A stretch of 64,000 nt of DNA from Streptomyces sp. TS71-3 (GCF_018327685.1 NZ_BNEL01000003.1:2294001-2358000), one strand, 5' to 3'. Counted from the stretch's first letter, positions 8,976 to 18,002 are shown. Notes: generated by a model not told the origin, from the sequence alone. Program-made: numbers and translations.

Positions 8976-9881
8976 ATGCGGAACATCGTGGTCGTGGACG
9001 CGCCCTCCAACCTGGGACTGCGCCCGCCCGCGCCCGGCACGGTGCCCGGCTGCTACAAGCTGGCGGGCGCGCTGCGCGAGCAGGGGCTGGTGCGGCGGCT
9101 CGGCGCGCTGGAGGGCGGCGTCGTGGTGCCGCCCCGCTACGACCGCGGCGACTGGCGCGAGGGCGACGGAGTCTTCAACGCTCCCGCCCTCGCCGTCTAC
9201 ACCCGCCGCCTCGCCGACCGCGTCGAGTACCACGTGCGCGCCGGCGACCTCCCCGTCGTGCTGGGTGGCGACTGCTCCATCCAGCTCGGCGCCGCGCTGG
9301 CACTGCGCCGCACCGGCCGCTACGGCCTGGCCTCCGTGGACGCCTCCGCCGACTTCCGGCACCCCGGCAACTCCGACGGGGTCGGCGCCGCGGGCGGCGA
9401 GGAGCTGGCGCTCTCCACCGGCCGCGGCCAGCGCGACCTCACCGACCTGGAGGGCCTGCGGCCCTACCTGCGCGACGAGGACGTCCGGCTGCTCGGCCTG
9501 CGGGACGCCCTGCGCGACGACCCCCAGCACGCGGAGCTGACCGCCCTGAACATCCCCGCGGCGACGGTCGGCACCATCCGCGAACGGGGTTCCGACGACG
9601 TCGTGCGCGCCGCGGCCACCAGCCTGGAGGCGGACATCCTGGACGGCTTCTGGGTGCACTTCGACGCCGATGTGCTCGACCCGTCCGTGATGCCCGCCGT
9701 GGACAGCCCGGACGCCGACGGGCTGTTCCCGGACGAGGTCGCCGCACTGCTCACCCCGCTGCTGAACTCCCCGCGCTGCGCCGGCCTCACCGTCAGCTCC
9801 TACGACCCCGACCTCGACCCGGACGGAGCCGCGGCCGGGCTCCTCGCGGACCTGGTCACCGCCGCCTTCGCGCACTCCTGA
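8976..9881 (+). CDS. Arginase-fold protein with altered metal-binding residues
   Basis: The 301-residue product aligns by eye to the ureohydrolase fold: LGGDCSIQLG around residue 100, VDASADF at 121-127 and HFDADVLDP near residue 220. In active arginases and agmatinases these read GGDHS, DAHxD and SxDxDxxDP. Here the first His is Cys100 and the second is Ser124, so two of six manganese ligands differ, while Asp122, Asp126 and the Asp pair of DADVLDP remain. It may bind one metal, use another chemistry or be non-enzymatic. A tentative activity on a guanidino or formimidoyl substrate is inference. The gene stands alone after the GNAT gene. Confidence 0.82.
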   Translation: MRNIVVVDAPSNLGLRPPAPGTVPGCYKLAGALREQGLVRRLGALEGGVVVPPRYDRGDWREGDGVFNAPALAVYTRRLADRVEYHVRAGDLPVVLGGDCSIQLGAALALRRTGRYGLASVDASADFRHPGNSDGVGAAGGEELALSTGRGQRDLTDLEGLRPYLRDEDVRLLGLRDALRDDPQHAELTALNIPAATVGTIRERGSDDVVRAAATSLEADILDGFWVHFDADVLDPSVMPAVDSPDADGLFPDEVAALLTPLLNSPRCAGLTVSSYDPDLDPDGAAAGLLADLVTAAFAHS

Positions 9882-9921
9882 GCCGGCGCGCTCCCGAGAG
9901 CCCCTGGCCGGAGCGGTCCGG

Positions 9922-10196
9922 AGGGGCGCGGGGAACCGCGCGAGTAAGCCCCACCGGCCGGTGGACCGGAGACGACAGAGACTGCCCCTTTGGGGCGGTG
10001 ACGATCTGCTGGTGTCGTCGTGGCTGGTCGCGCGGTTCCCCGCGCCCCTTTCAGGGCGCTGTCACGCCCACGCGACGAACCCCATACCGATACAGCTCCC
10101 GCCCCTTGATCGGGGCGAAGCCCCGTCCCTCAAGGGGCGCGGGGAACTGCACGGCCGGCCACGACGACACCGTGCGGCCGGCCACGACGACACCGT
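9922..10196. repeat. Repeat cluster in the gap before the VOC gene
   Basis: The 417-base gap holds no gene. It contains three copies of the GGGGCGCGGGGAACYGC family: 9922-9942 and 10133-10152 in one orientation, 10029-10051 inverted. They are followed by a 22-base unit starting CGGCCGGCCACGACGACACC, present exactly twice at 10152-10173 and 10175-10196. Inverted copies can pair into hairpins. It lies between two convergent genes. Confidence 0.8.
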
Positions 10197-10298
10197 CACG
10201 TGGCCACCGCCCGGAAGGGGCAGACGGGCCCCCGCCCGGGGGGCACCGCACTCCCCGGACCCACGCACCCCGAAGCCCGCGAACCGGAACCGCGGAAT

Positions 10299-10652
10299 CT
10301 AGACCCCCGCGCGCCGGTCCGCGTACTCGAAGACCGACCCGTCGGGATGCATGGCGATCAGATTGCGCCCCGCCGGCGACGGCAGCGGACCGGCGACGAT
10401 GTGCGCACCCGACGCGCTGAGCACGTCGCGGGTCGCCTCGACGTCCTCGACCGCGATCGTCGCCGTCACCTTCCGGAGGACTTCGAGCTCCTGCTCAGGC
10501 CCGCTCATCAGCAGGAAGCAGCCGACCGCGGCCACCGACACCCCGCCGCGCTCGAAGCGCATCGCCGGGCTGCCGGCCAGCCGCTCGTAGAACGGCACCG
10601 CGGCCTCCAGGTCCGCGACGCAGATGCGCAGTGTGGTTCCCAGGATTTCCAT
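10299..10652 (-). CDS. VOC (glyoxalase/bleomycin-resistance) family protein
   Basis: The 117-residue protein starts MEILGTTLRICVADLEAAV and ends MHPDGSVFEYADRR, the beta-alpha-beta pattern of a single vicinal-oxygen-chelate module pair. Members range from glyoxalases and extradiol dioxygenases to drug-binding proteins. Candidate metal ligands are weak: the usual first-strand His is replaced, and only Glu near the C-terminus (VFEYAD) is obvious. A binding or unassigned role is therefore safest. It faces the repeat-filled gap at its 3' end. Confidence 0.82.
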   Translation of the reverse strand: MEILGTTLRICVADLEAAVPFYERLAGSPAMRFERGGVSVAAVGCFLLMSGPEQELEVLRKVTATIAVEDVEATRDVLSASGAHIVAGPLPSPAGRNLIAMHPDGSVFEYADRRAGV

Positions 10653-10826
10653 ACGGGGAGACTAGTTGCCGCCGCGGCCTGAAGTGATCGTTTCCGGTGA
10701 GGAGGGCCCGCGTGCCGACGTTTGGGACCCCGCGGACACGGTTACGCGGAAGTTCTGCCGGGCGCATGGCCCCCCGTCGGCCCCGCCCGGTGGCGCCGTG
10801 GCCCTACCCGCCGCTGGAGGCGAATC

Positions 10827-12158
10827 GTGAGCCGATCCCGCATCGTGATCGTCGGTGCCGGCTTCGCCGGCTACCGCGCCGCCCGTACCCTGAGCCGGCT
10901 CTCCCGGGGCCGGGCGGACATCACCCTGCTGAACCCCACCGACTACTTCCTGTACCTGCCGCTGCTCCCGCAGGTCGCCGCCGCGGTGCTGGAGCCGCGC
11001 AGGACCACCGTCTCGCTCGGCGGCACCCTGCCGCACGTCAAGCACGTGCTCGGCGAGGCCGACGACATCGACCTGGAGCGGCGCACCGTGCGCTACGCCG
11101 ACCCCGAGGGCGGCCGCGGGGAGCTCGGCTACGACCGTCTGGTGCTGTCGGTGGGCAGCGTCAACAAGCTGCTGCCGATACCCGGCGTCGCCCGGCACGC
11201 CCACGGTTTCCGGGGCATCCCCGAGGCGCTCTACCTGCGCGACCACGTGACCCGGCAGATAGAGCTGGCGTCCGCGGCCGAGCACCCGGACACCTGCCAG
11301 TCGCGGTGCACCTTCGTCGTGGTCGGCGCCGGGTACACCGGCACCGAGGTCGCCGCGCAGGGCAAGATGTTCACCGACGCCCTGGTCCGCGACAACCCGC
11401 TGCGCGAGGGCATCCGCCCGCGCTGGATGCTGCTGGACATCGCGCCGCGGGTGCTGCCCGAGATGGACGAGCGCCTGTCGCGCACCGCGGACCGGGTGCT
11501 GCGCAAGCGGGGCGTGGAGGTGCACACCCACACCTCCGTCAAGGAGGCGACCTCCCGGGGCGTCCTGCTGGACACCGGCGAGCACGTGGACACCAGGACG
11601 CTGATCTGGTGTGTCGGCGTGCGTCCCGACCCGGTGGTGGACGGCCTGGACCGGCCGCTGGACCGCGGCCGCCTGGTGGTCGACGAGTACCTGAACGTGC
11701 CGGGCCATCCGGAGGTGTTCGCGTGCGGCGACGCGGCGGCCGTGCCGGACCCCAACAACCCGGGCAGCCCCGCCCCGATGACGGCCCAGCACGCGTGGCG
11801 GCAGGGGAAGACCGCCGCACGCAACGTCGCCGCCTCCCTCGGCCACGGCACCCGGGCCCCCTACCGCCACCGCGACATGGGCTTCACCGTCGACCTCGGC
11901 GGGGCGCGTGCCGCCGCCAACCCGTTCGGCATCCCGCTGTCGGGACCCGTCGCCGGCGCGCTCGGCCGCGGCTACCACCTCGCCTCGATGCCCGGCAACC
12001 GCGTCCGGGTCGCCGCCGACTGGCTGCTGGACGCGATCCTGCCGCGCCAGGGCGTCCAGCTCGGCCTGGTGCGGTCCGGCTCCGTACCGCTGGAGTCGGC
12101 GTCGCCGGAGCTGGCCCGGGTACTCGGCGGCCCCAGCGACTCCACGGAGGACCACTGA
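10827..12158 (+). CDS. NAD(P)/FAD-dependent oxidoreductase (type II NADH dehydrogenase-like)
   Basis: GGAGG six bases upstream of GTG fixes the start. The 443-residue product has an FAD-binding motif VIVGAGFAGYRAA at residues 6-18, a second NAD(P)-binding VVVGAGYTGTEVA near residue 160, and the FAD-phosphate motif FACGDAAAVPDP near residue 298, followed by AQHAWRQGKTAARN. This is the NDH-2/sulfide-quinone reductase layout: electrons from NADH to quinone at the inner membrane face without proton pumping. The C-terminus lacks clear membrane helices, so attachment is probably peripheral. It sits two bases upstream of the transketolase gene, forming an operon. Confidence 0.85.
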   Translation: MSRSRIVIVGAGFAGYRAARTLSRLSRGRADITLLNPTDYFLYLPLLPQVAAAVLEPRRTTVSLGGTLPHVKHVLGEADDIDLERRTVRYADPEGGRGELGYDRLVLSVGSVNKLLPIPGVARHAHGFRGIPEALYLRDHVTRQIELASAAEHPDTCQSRCTFVVVGAGYTGTEVAAQGKMFTDALVRDNPLREGIRPRWMLLDIAPRVLPEMDERLSRTADRVLRKRGVEVHTHTSVKEATSRGVLLDTGEHVDTRTLIWCVGVRPDPVVDGLDRPLDRGRLVVDEYLNVPGHPEVFACGDAAAVPDPNNPGSPAPMTAQHAWRQGKTAARNVAASLGHGTRAPYRHRDMGFTVDLGGARAAANPFGIPLSGPVAGALGRGYHLASMPGNRVRVAADWLLDAILPRQGVQLGLVRSGSVPLESASPELARVLGGPSDSTEDH

Positions 12159-12160
12159 TC

Positions 12161-14032
12161 ATGACGACCCTCGGCCTGACCCATGACATGACCGTGCAGG
12201 AGCTGTCCGACCTGGGGCAGCAGCTCCGGGTGGACAGCGTGCGCGCCGCGGACGCGGCGGGCTCCGGGCACCCGACGTCCTCGATGTCCGCGGCGGACCT
12301 GATGGCCGTCCTGCTCGCGCGCCATCTGCACTACGACTTCGACCGCCCCGAGCACCCCGGCAACGACCGCTTCATCCTCTCCAAGGGCCACGCCTCGCCG
12401 CTGCTGTACTCCGCGTACAAGGCGGCCGGCGCGATCAGCGACCCCGAGCTGCTGACGTTCCGCAAGGCCGGCAGCCGCCTGGAGGGCCACCCGACGCCGC
12501 GGCTGCCGTGGGTGGAGGTGGCCACGGGGTCGCTGGGCCAGGGCCTGCCGATCGGCGTGGGGGAGGCGCTGGCGGGCAAGCGCCTCGACCACGTCGACTA
12601 CCGGGTGTGGGTGCTGTGCGGGGACAGCGAGCTGGCCGAGGGCTCCGTCTGGGAGGCCGCCGAGACCGCCGGCCACGAGAACCTCGACCACCTCACCCTG
12701 ATCGCCGACATCAACCGGCTGGGCCAGCGCGGCCCCACCCGGCACGGCCACGACCTGGACGCCTACGCGCGCAGGTTCGCCGCGTTCGGCTGGCACACCA
12801 TCGAGATCGACGGCCATGACGTGGACGCCATCGACGTCGCGTTCACCGAGGCCGCCTCGACGGCCGGGCAGCCCACCGTCATCCTGGCCCGCACCCTCAA
12901 GGGCAAGGGCGTGGCCGCCGTGGAGGACCAGGAGGGCTGGCACGGCAAGCCGCTGGGCAACGCCGCCGAGGCCGTCGAGGAGCTGGGCGGGGAGCGCGAC
13001 CTGCGCGTCTCGGTCCAGCCGCCGCCCGCGGTACGGGCGCTGCACGTGGTGCGCGAGGGCCATCTGGATCTGCCCGCCTACGAGAGGGGCGGCAAGGTGG
13101 CCACCCGCAACGCCTACGGCGAGGCGCTCACGGCGCTGGGTACCGCGCGGGGCGACGTGGTGGCCCTGGACGGCGAGGTCGGCGACTCCACCCGTACGCA
13201 GTTCTTCGCCAAGGAGCACCCCGAGCGCTACTTCGAGCTCTACATCGCGGAACAGCAGCTCGTGGCCGCGGCGGTGGGCATGGCGGCGCGCGGCTGGAAG
13301 CCGTACGCGGGGACGTTCGCCGCGTTCCTCACCCGCGCCCACGATTTCATCCGGATGGCCGCGGCCAGCGGTGCCGACATCAACCTCGTCGGCTCGCACG
13401 CCGGCGTGGCCATCGGCGAGGACGGTCCCTCGCAGATGGGCCTGGAGGACCTCTCCATGATGCGGGCCGTGCACGGCAGCACGGTGCTGTACCCGTGCGA
13501 CGCCAACCAGACCGCCCACCTCGTGGCGGAGCTCGCCGACCGGCCCGGCATCGGCTACCTGCGCACCTCGCGCGGCGAGACCCCCGTCATCTACGGGCCC
13601 GGGGAGACCTTCCCGATCGGCGGCAGCAAGGTGCTGCGCTCGGGCGCCGACGACCGGCTGACGATCGTCGCCGCCGGGGTGACCGTGCCCGAGGCGCTGT
13701 CAGCGGCCGACAGCCTCGCCATCGAGGGCATCTCGGCCCGGGTGATCGACCTGTACTCCGTGAAGCCCGTCGACCGGAACACCCTGCGCACGGCCGCGGA
13801 CGAGACCGGCTGCCTGCTCACCGTGGAGGACCACCACGAGGAGGGCGGCATCGGCGACGCCGTTCTCGACGCCTTCACCGACGGCCGCCCGGTGCCCCGG
13901 TTGATCCGGCTCGCGGTCCGCACGATGCCCGGCTCCGCCACGTCCGCCGAGCAGATGCACGCCGCGGGCATCGACGCCGAGGCGATCGCGGCGAGCGCAC
14001 GGCTGCTCGTCGAGCACGCGGTCGTGAGCTGA
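12161..14032 (+). CDS. Transketolase
   Basis: The 623-residue protein has the full transketolase order: thiamine diphosphate and Mg2+ site (LCGDSELAEGSVWEAAE through ADINRLGQ, about residues 148-187), the central pyrimidine-binding domain with the catalytic Glu in YIAEQQLVAAAVGMA, and a C-terminal domain. It is slightly shorter than primary transketolases and resembles the TKTL-type paralogs. It would move two-carbon units between ketoses and aldoses in the pentose phosphate pathway. The start follows ACGGAGG, and its neighbour upstream is an NADH dehydrogenase, a pairing without obvious pathway logic. Confidence 0.88.
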   Translation: MTTLGLTHDMTVQELSDLGQQLRVDSVRAADAAGSGHPTSSMSAADLMAVLLARHLHYDFDRPEHPGNDRFILSKGHASPLLYSAYKAAGAISDPELLTFRKAGSRLEGHPTPRLPWVEVATGSLGQGLPIGVGEALAGKRLDHVDYRVWVLCGDSELAEGSVWEAAETAGHENLDHLTLIADINRLGQRGPTRHGHDLDAYARRFAAFGWHTIEIDGHDVDAIDVAFTEAASTAGQPTVILARTLKGKGVAAVEDQEGWHGKPLGNAAEAVEELGGERDLRVSVQPPPAVRALHVVREGHLDLPAYERGGKVATRNAYGEALTALGTARGDVVALDGEVGDSTRTQFFAKEHPERYFELYIAEQQLVAAAVGMAARGWKPYAGTFAAFLTRAHDFIRMAAASGADINLVGSHAGVAIGEDGPSQMGLEDLSMMRAVHGSTVLYPCDANQTAHLVAELADRPGIGYLRTSRGETPVIYGPGETFPIGGSKVLRSGADDRLTIVAAGVTVPEALSAADSLAIEGISARVIDLYSVKPVDRNTLRTAADETGCLLTVEDHHEEGGIGDAVLDAFTDGRPVPRLIRLAVRTMPGSATSAEQMHAAGIDAEAIAASARLLVEHAVVS

Positions 14033-14128
14033 GCGGGCGCCCGCGCCCGCCCTGCTCCCGTGGCGCCCGCGTCGCGCCACCCGGGGGCCCGCACCGCGAC
14101 CCGGACGATCGAGAGAGGAGACGGCCGC

Positions 14129-15043
14129 GTGGCCAGCGAGAACGCCCGGACGGTGCGGGCCGGGGGGCGGGCCGTCACCGTGCGGCGGCCGGACAAGGTC
14201 CTCTTCCCCGAGGACGGGTGGACCAAGGCGGACCTCGTCGACTACCACCGCGCCGTCGCACCGTTCATGCTGCCCCAGCTGCGCGGCCGTCCCCTGATGC
14301 TGGAGCGCTGCCCGGACGGCGTGAGCGGGCCCCGCTTCATGCAGAAGGACACCCCGGACCACTATCCCGGCTGGATCGAACGGGTGACGGTGGCCAAGGA
14401 GGGCGGCACCGTCACCCACACCGTGTGCGACAACGCCGCCACGCTCGTCTTCCTCGCCGACCAGGCCTGCGTCACGCTGCACCGCTGGCAGTCCCGGGAG
14501 CGGGACGTCGACCGGCCGGACCGGCTGGTCTTCGACCTCGACCCGCCGGACGCGGAGTTCGAGCCGGTGCGCGAGGCCGCCCTGCTCCTGCACGACTTCT
14601 TCGACGAGTTGCGGCTGCCGTCCGCGGCGATGACGACGGGCTCGCGCGGCCTGCACGTCATCGTGCCGCTGGACGGCCGGGCCGGCTTCGACGAGGTGCG
14701 CGACTTCGCCCACGAGGTGGCCCAGGCCCTGGCGGACGCCCACCCCCGGACGCTGACCACCGCGATCCGCAAGAAGGACCGCGACGGACGGCTCTACCTC
14801 GACGTCCAGCGCAACGCCTACGCCCAGACCTCCGTCACGCCCTGGACCGTGCGCGCCAAGCGCGGCGCGCCGGTGGCCGCGCCGCTCTCCTGGGACCAGG
14901 TGGCCGACCCGGCCGTGACGGCCCGGCGATGGACCCTGGAGAACGCCGTCGAGCACGCGCGCACGAAGCCCTGGGCGGACCTGCCGCTGAGGGGACGCGC
15001 CCTCGGCCCGGCCCGGCGCAGGCTGCACGCACGGCGGGACTGA
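14129..15043 (+). CDS. LigD-type polymerase/primase domain protein
   Basis: This stand-alone 304-residue protein begins VRRPDKVLFPEDGWTKADLV, the entry of the LigD polymerase domain, and has the two-metal motif VFDLDPP near residue 136, TTGSRGLHVIVPL near residue 170, and TAIRKKDRDGRLYLDVQRN towards the C-terminus. Stand-alone PolDoms act in actinobacterial non-homologous end joining and in ribonucleotide gap filling, together with Ku and a ligase, neither of which is in the window. GTG start behind GAGAGGAG. It lies about 95 bases after transketolase and could be cotranscribed. Confidence 0.9.
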   Translation: MASENARTVRAGGRAVTVRRPDKVLFPEDGWTKADLVDYHRAVAPFMLPQLRGRPLMLERCPDGVSGPRFMQKDTPDHYPGWIERVTVAKEGGTVTHTVCDNAATLVFLADQACVTLHRWQSRERDVDRPDRLVFDLDPPDAEFEPVREAALLLHDFFDELRLPSAAMTTGSRGLHVIVPLDGRAGFDEVRDFAHEVAQALADAHPRTLTTAIRKKDRDGRLYLDVQRNAYAQTSVTPWTVRAKRGAPVAAPLSWDQVADPAVTARRWTLENAVEHARTKPWADLPLRGRALGPARRRLHARRD

Positions 15044-15166
15044 GGAACCGGCCGGATCCGGCGGCGGGAGCAGGTGAGGGGGACGCGCCGGCGAGGTACG
15101 AGCGTGGTACGGGGTGATCCAGTGGGACCGACGGCTGCCACCGCGGAGGTGGGAGAGGAGCACGCA

Positions 15167-15901
15167 GTGACCGGAGCGAGCAGCGGGACGGCCGTGGGCG
15201 AGTCGGGGACCATGCGGTACGTCTACGCCGTGTGCCGTCCGTTCACCGCGGCCCTCCAGGCCGAGCTGGTGGGCGTGGCCGGCGCGCCGCCCAGGCCGCT
15301 GCGGCACGGCGAACTGGTGGCCGTGGTGGGCGCGGTCCCGGCCGCGGACTTCTCCGCCCGAGCGCTCTCGGAGCACCTCGCCAGCCCCGACTGGCTCACC
15401 GGGACGGTCCGCGCCCACCAGCGTGTCGTGGCCGCGCTCAGCACCGTCACGACCCCGCTGCCGGTGCGCCCGGTGACCGTGCTGCGCGACGACAGCGCCG
15501 TGAGGGGCCTGCTGGAGGCCAGGGGCGACTACTTCCGGCAGGCGCTCGACAGGCTGGACGGCCGCGTGGAGTGGGGCGTGCGCGTGTACGCGGAGCGCGC
15601 GGAGCCGGACGGCACCCGCGAGGAGGCGGGCGAGCTGGGACGGCGGCTGCACGAGCGACTCGCGGGCATGGCCCGCGAGTCCCGTCTCGACCCGCCCGCC
15701 CGGCCGTGGTCCGTGCACGACGCACCGCCCGAACTCGTCGGGCCCGCCGGGGTACTGGTCCTCAACGCGGCGTACCTGCTCGACCGGAGCGTGGCGGGGG
15801 AGTTCGTCGCGGAGGTGGAGGCGGTGAAGGGGGCCGTGGCCGGCCTGCACGTCGAACTCACGGGGCCGTGGGCGGGGTATTCCTTTACGGAGCGCCCGTA
15901 A
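15167..15901 (+). CDS. GvpL/GvpF family gas vesicle-type protein (orphan)
   Basis: GGGAGAGGAG upstream of GTG selects this 244-residue reading. The product has the GvpL/F pattern: MRYVYAVCRPF near residue 16, PVRPVTVLRDD in the middle and AYLLDRSVAGEFVAEVEAVKG before the C-terminus. GvpF/L proteins are minor shell or assembly proteins of gas vesicles. No GvpA shell gene or any other gvp gene occurs nearby, so either the other genes lie elsewhere or this member has another job. The stop codon sits inside a hairpin. Confidence 0.8.
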   Translation: MTGASSGTAVGESGTMRYVYAVCRPFTAALQAELVGVAGAPPRPLRHGELVAVVGAVPAADFSARALSEHLASPDWLTGTVRAHQRVVAALSTVTTPLPVRPVTVLRDDSAVRGLLEARGDYFRQALDRLDGRVEWGVRVYAERAEPDGTREEAGELGRRLHERLAGMARESRLDPPARPWSVHDAPPELVGPAGVLVLNAAYLLDRSVAGEFVAEVEAVKGAVAGLHVELTGPWAGYSFTERP

Positions 15902-15904
15902 AAG
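15882..15904. terminator. Hairpin over the gvpL/F stop codon
   Basis: CCTTTACGG pairs with CCGTAAAAGG (one bulged base) around a five-base loop and includes the stop codon. It merges into the start of the neighbouring repeat cluster. Confidence 0.5.
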
Positions 15905-16300
15905 GGGCGCGGGGGCCGTCGGCGCCACCACGATTCGCCTGCGGCGGGCCATCGGCATCGGCCCCTTCCGGTCTCGTTCTCGGCCACCGGCCGGTGGAGC
16001 CTGAGCGCGCAGTTCCCCGCGCCCCTTCCGGGGCGCTGCCGGCCCCGAGCCGGGCGCGCAGCGCCCGTGATGAGGGGCGCGGGGAACTGCGCGACAAGCC
16101 ACTACGGGCCGGTGGCCGAAGAAGAGACCGCCAGGGGCTGGATCCCATGGCCCGCCGCAGGCGAATCGTGAGGGGCCGGCAGCGCCCCGAAAGGGGCGCG
16201 GGGAACCGCGCGACGAGCCACAACGGGCTGGTGGCCGAAGAAGGGACCGCAAGGGGCGGGCGCCGACAGCCCGCCGCAGGCGAATCCCGGCTGACCGCGC
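15903..16300. repeat. Composite repeat element, three partial copies
   Basis: The roughly 410-base gap has no gene. It holds GGGGCGCGGGGAACYGC-type repeats at 16006-16037 (inverted), 16073-16095 and 16192-16214. After the second and third copies comes a longer shared block: CAAGCCACTACGGGCCGGTG or CGAGCCACAACGGGCTGGTG, then GGCCGAAGAAG, GGACCGC or AGACCGC, and CCCGCCGCAGGCGAATC. The segment at about 15930-15990 is an inverted version of that block. It lies between convergent genes. Confidence 0.75.
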
Positions 16301-16312
16301 CCCCAGGGGCGC

Positions 16313-17122
16313 TTACGCGCGACAGAGGATCTCCCCGTGCAGCATGGCGAACCAGCCATCCTCCCGCGCTCCCCACTCCCGCCACGCCTCGGAGAACCCC
16401 CGGAGCTCCTCGTGGGTCGCGTGGCCCCCCTCCACCGCACGGTCCGCGTACTCGGAGACCAGGGTGCGGTCCGCCCACAGCTCGCTCCACCAGGTGCGCT
16501 CCTCCGGGGTGCTGTAGCACCACGTGCCCGCCGTGGAGACGACGTCCGTGAACCCGGCCTGGAGCGCCCAGGAGCGCAGCCGGCGGCCGGCGTCGGGCTC
16601 GCCGCCGTTGGCGCGGGCCACCCGGCGGTAGACGTCCAGCCAGGCGTCCATGGGCTCGGACAGGGGGTACCAGGTCATCGAGGCGTAGTCGACGTCGCGC
16701 ACGGCGACGTACCCGGTGGGCTTGCAGACCCGCCGCATCTCGCGCAGCGCCTGGACCGGGTCGCCGACGTGCTGGAGCACCTGGTGCGCGTGGACCACGC
16801 AGAAGGTGTCGTCCGGGAAGTCCAGGGCGTGCACGTCGCCGGTCGAGAAGTCGACATTGGCGAGGCCCCGCGCCTCGGCGGTCTCGCGTGCCTGGGCCAG
16901 CACGCCGGGCGCGCGGTCGAGGCCGGTGACGTGCCCCTCGGGCACCAGCGCCGCCAGGTCCGCGGTGATGGTGCCCGGCCCGCAGCCGATGTCCAGGATC
17001 CGCATGTGCGGCTTGAGGGCGCCGAGCAGGTACGCGGCGGAGTTGGCCGCGGTGCGCCAGGTGTGGGAGCGCAGCACCGACTCGTGGTGGCCGTGCGTGT
17101 AGACGGCGGTCTCCTCCGGCAT
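16313..17122 (-). CDS. Class I SAM-dependent methyltransferase (UbiE/Methyltransf_11 type)
   Basis: AAAGGAGA upstream of the ATG fixes the start. The 269-residue product has the SAM-binding motif I RILDIGCGPGTITADLA at about residue 43, an acidic motif II (VTGLDRAP), and VHAHQVLQHVGDPVQALREM matching motif IV. The fold is that of methyltransferases for small molecules such as quinones and secondary metabolites; no acceptor can be assigned. A perfect six-base inverted repeat upstream suggests repressor control. It is divergent from no gene: PAP2 lies upstream in the same orientation. Confidence 0.9.
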   Translation of the reverse strand: MPEETAVYTHGHHESVLRSHTWRTAANSAAYLLGALKPHMRILDIGCGPGTITADLAALVPEGHVTGLDRAPGVLAQARETAEARGLANVDFSTGDVHALDFPDDTFCVVHAHQVLQHVGDPVQALREMRRVCKPTGYVAVRDVDYASMTWYPLSEPMDAWLDVYRRVARANGGEPDAGRRLRSWALQAGFTDVVSTAGTWCYSTPEERTWWSELWADRTLVSEYADRAVEGGHATHEELRGFSEAWREWGAREDGWFAMLHGEILCRA

Positions 17123-17298
17123 GGGGGTCTCCTTTCTGGGGGCACCTCCCAGCGGTGACTGGGGGGAGGCTCGGGCACCGGGAACGCCGGCCGTGCCGGC
17201 ACGCCGAAGGGCGGCGCCAGGCGCCCGTGGGCACGCCGGAGCGCGCCGGCGCGACGGCGTTCCGCTGCCTCCAGAACGGTAAGGGAGTCTTCGTATGT

Positions 17299-17315
17299 TG
17301 AGACAGTGCGTCTCA
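17299..17315. promoter_or_regulatory. Operator-like palindrome upstream of the methyltransferase
   Basis: TGAGAC-AGTGC-GTCTCA is a perfect six-base inverted repeat in an AT-richer stretch (CATATGAGAC on the minus strand), 177 bases upstream of the methyltransferase start and just after the PAP2 stop. The layout is typical of a TetR-family operator, but no TetR gene is adjacent. Confidence 0.45.
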
Positions 17316-17336
17316 TATGGTGGGCAGCGGCAGTGC

Positions 17337-18002
17337 TCAGGGACGGATGTCCGGTACCGCGTGGCGTCCGTCTCCCGCGGCCGTTCCCCGGCCCTCCCGC
17401 TCACCGTTCACCTGCTTTCGGGCCGCCTCCCGTACCGCCACCGCGCCGCGTACCGCGAAGGCCGCCCCGGTGCCCAGAGCCGCGCCGACCAGCACGTCGC
17501 TCGGGTAGTGCACACCGGTGTAGACCCGGGACAGCGCCACCGCGGCGGCCAGCGGGACCACGGCCGTGCCCCAGCGCCCCGACTCCAGCGCCACTCCGGT
17601 CGCGAAGGCCGCGGCGGAGGCCGCATGGCCGGACGGGAACGAGGTGGTCACGGGCTGCCGCTTCAGCCGCCGCACCAGCGGCACCGCGTCCAGCAGCGGG
17701 CGCGGGCGGCGCACCGAGCGCTTGGCCAGGGTGTTGATGGTGGTGGAGGCGAGCGCCAGCGAGGCCACCCCCTGGACGGCCGCGCGGCGCGCGCGGGGCG
17801 CGCCGGTGGCGGCGAGCGCCGTCGCCACCCCGAACCAGAGCACCCCGTGGTTGGCCGCCCGGCTCAGCCGCGGCAGCACGCGGTCGCCGCCCGGCCAGTG
17901 GCGGCCCGCCACCGCTTCGAAGAGCCGCACGTCCACGGTCGTGAGCCACCCCAGCAGGGCGGACTCGGCGTCCTCGGCCGGAACCTCCGCGTCAACGTAC
18001 AT
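17337..18002 (-). CDS. PAP2 family phosphatase
   Basis: The 221-residue membrane protein has all three PAP2 motifs: KRSVRRPRP (KX6RP), SFPSGHAAS (PSGH) and SRVYTGVHYPSD (SRX5HX3D). The His residues of the last two form the catalytic pair. Hydrophobic segments around residues 50-80 and 140-190 place the active site at the membrane face. Such enzymes dephosphorylate lipid phosphates, undecaprenyl diphosphate or phosphatidate. The ATG at 18002 is preceded only by GGGTGGGG, so an upstream GTG start (reading VAKRRVGYRVG) is possible. Confidence 0.9.
   Translation of the reverse strand: MYVDAEVPAEDAESALLGWLTTVDVRLFEAVAGRHWPGGDRVLPRLSRAANHGVLWFGVATALAATGAPRARRAAVQGVASLALASTTINTLAKRSVRRPRPLLDAVPLVRRLKRQPVTTSFPSGHAASAAAFATGVALESGRWGTAVVPLAAAVALSRVYTGVHYPSDVLVGAALGTGAAFAVRGAVAVREAARKQVNGEREGRGTAAGDGRHAVPDIRP

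Noticed and set aside
15167..15901. Gas vesicle cluster
   Set aside because: Only one GvpL/F gene is present, with no GvpA.
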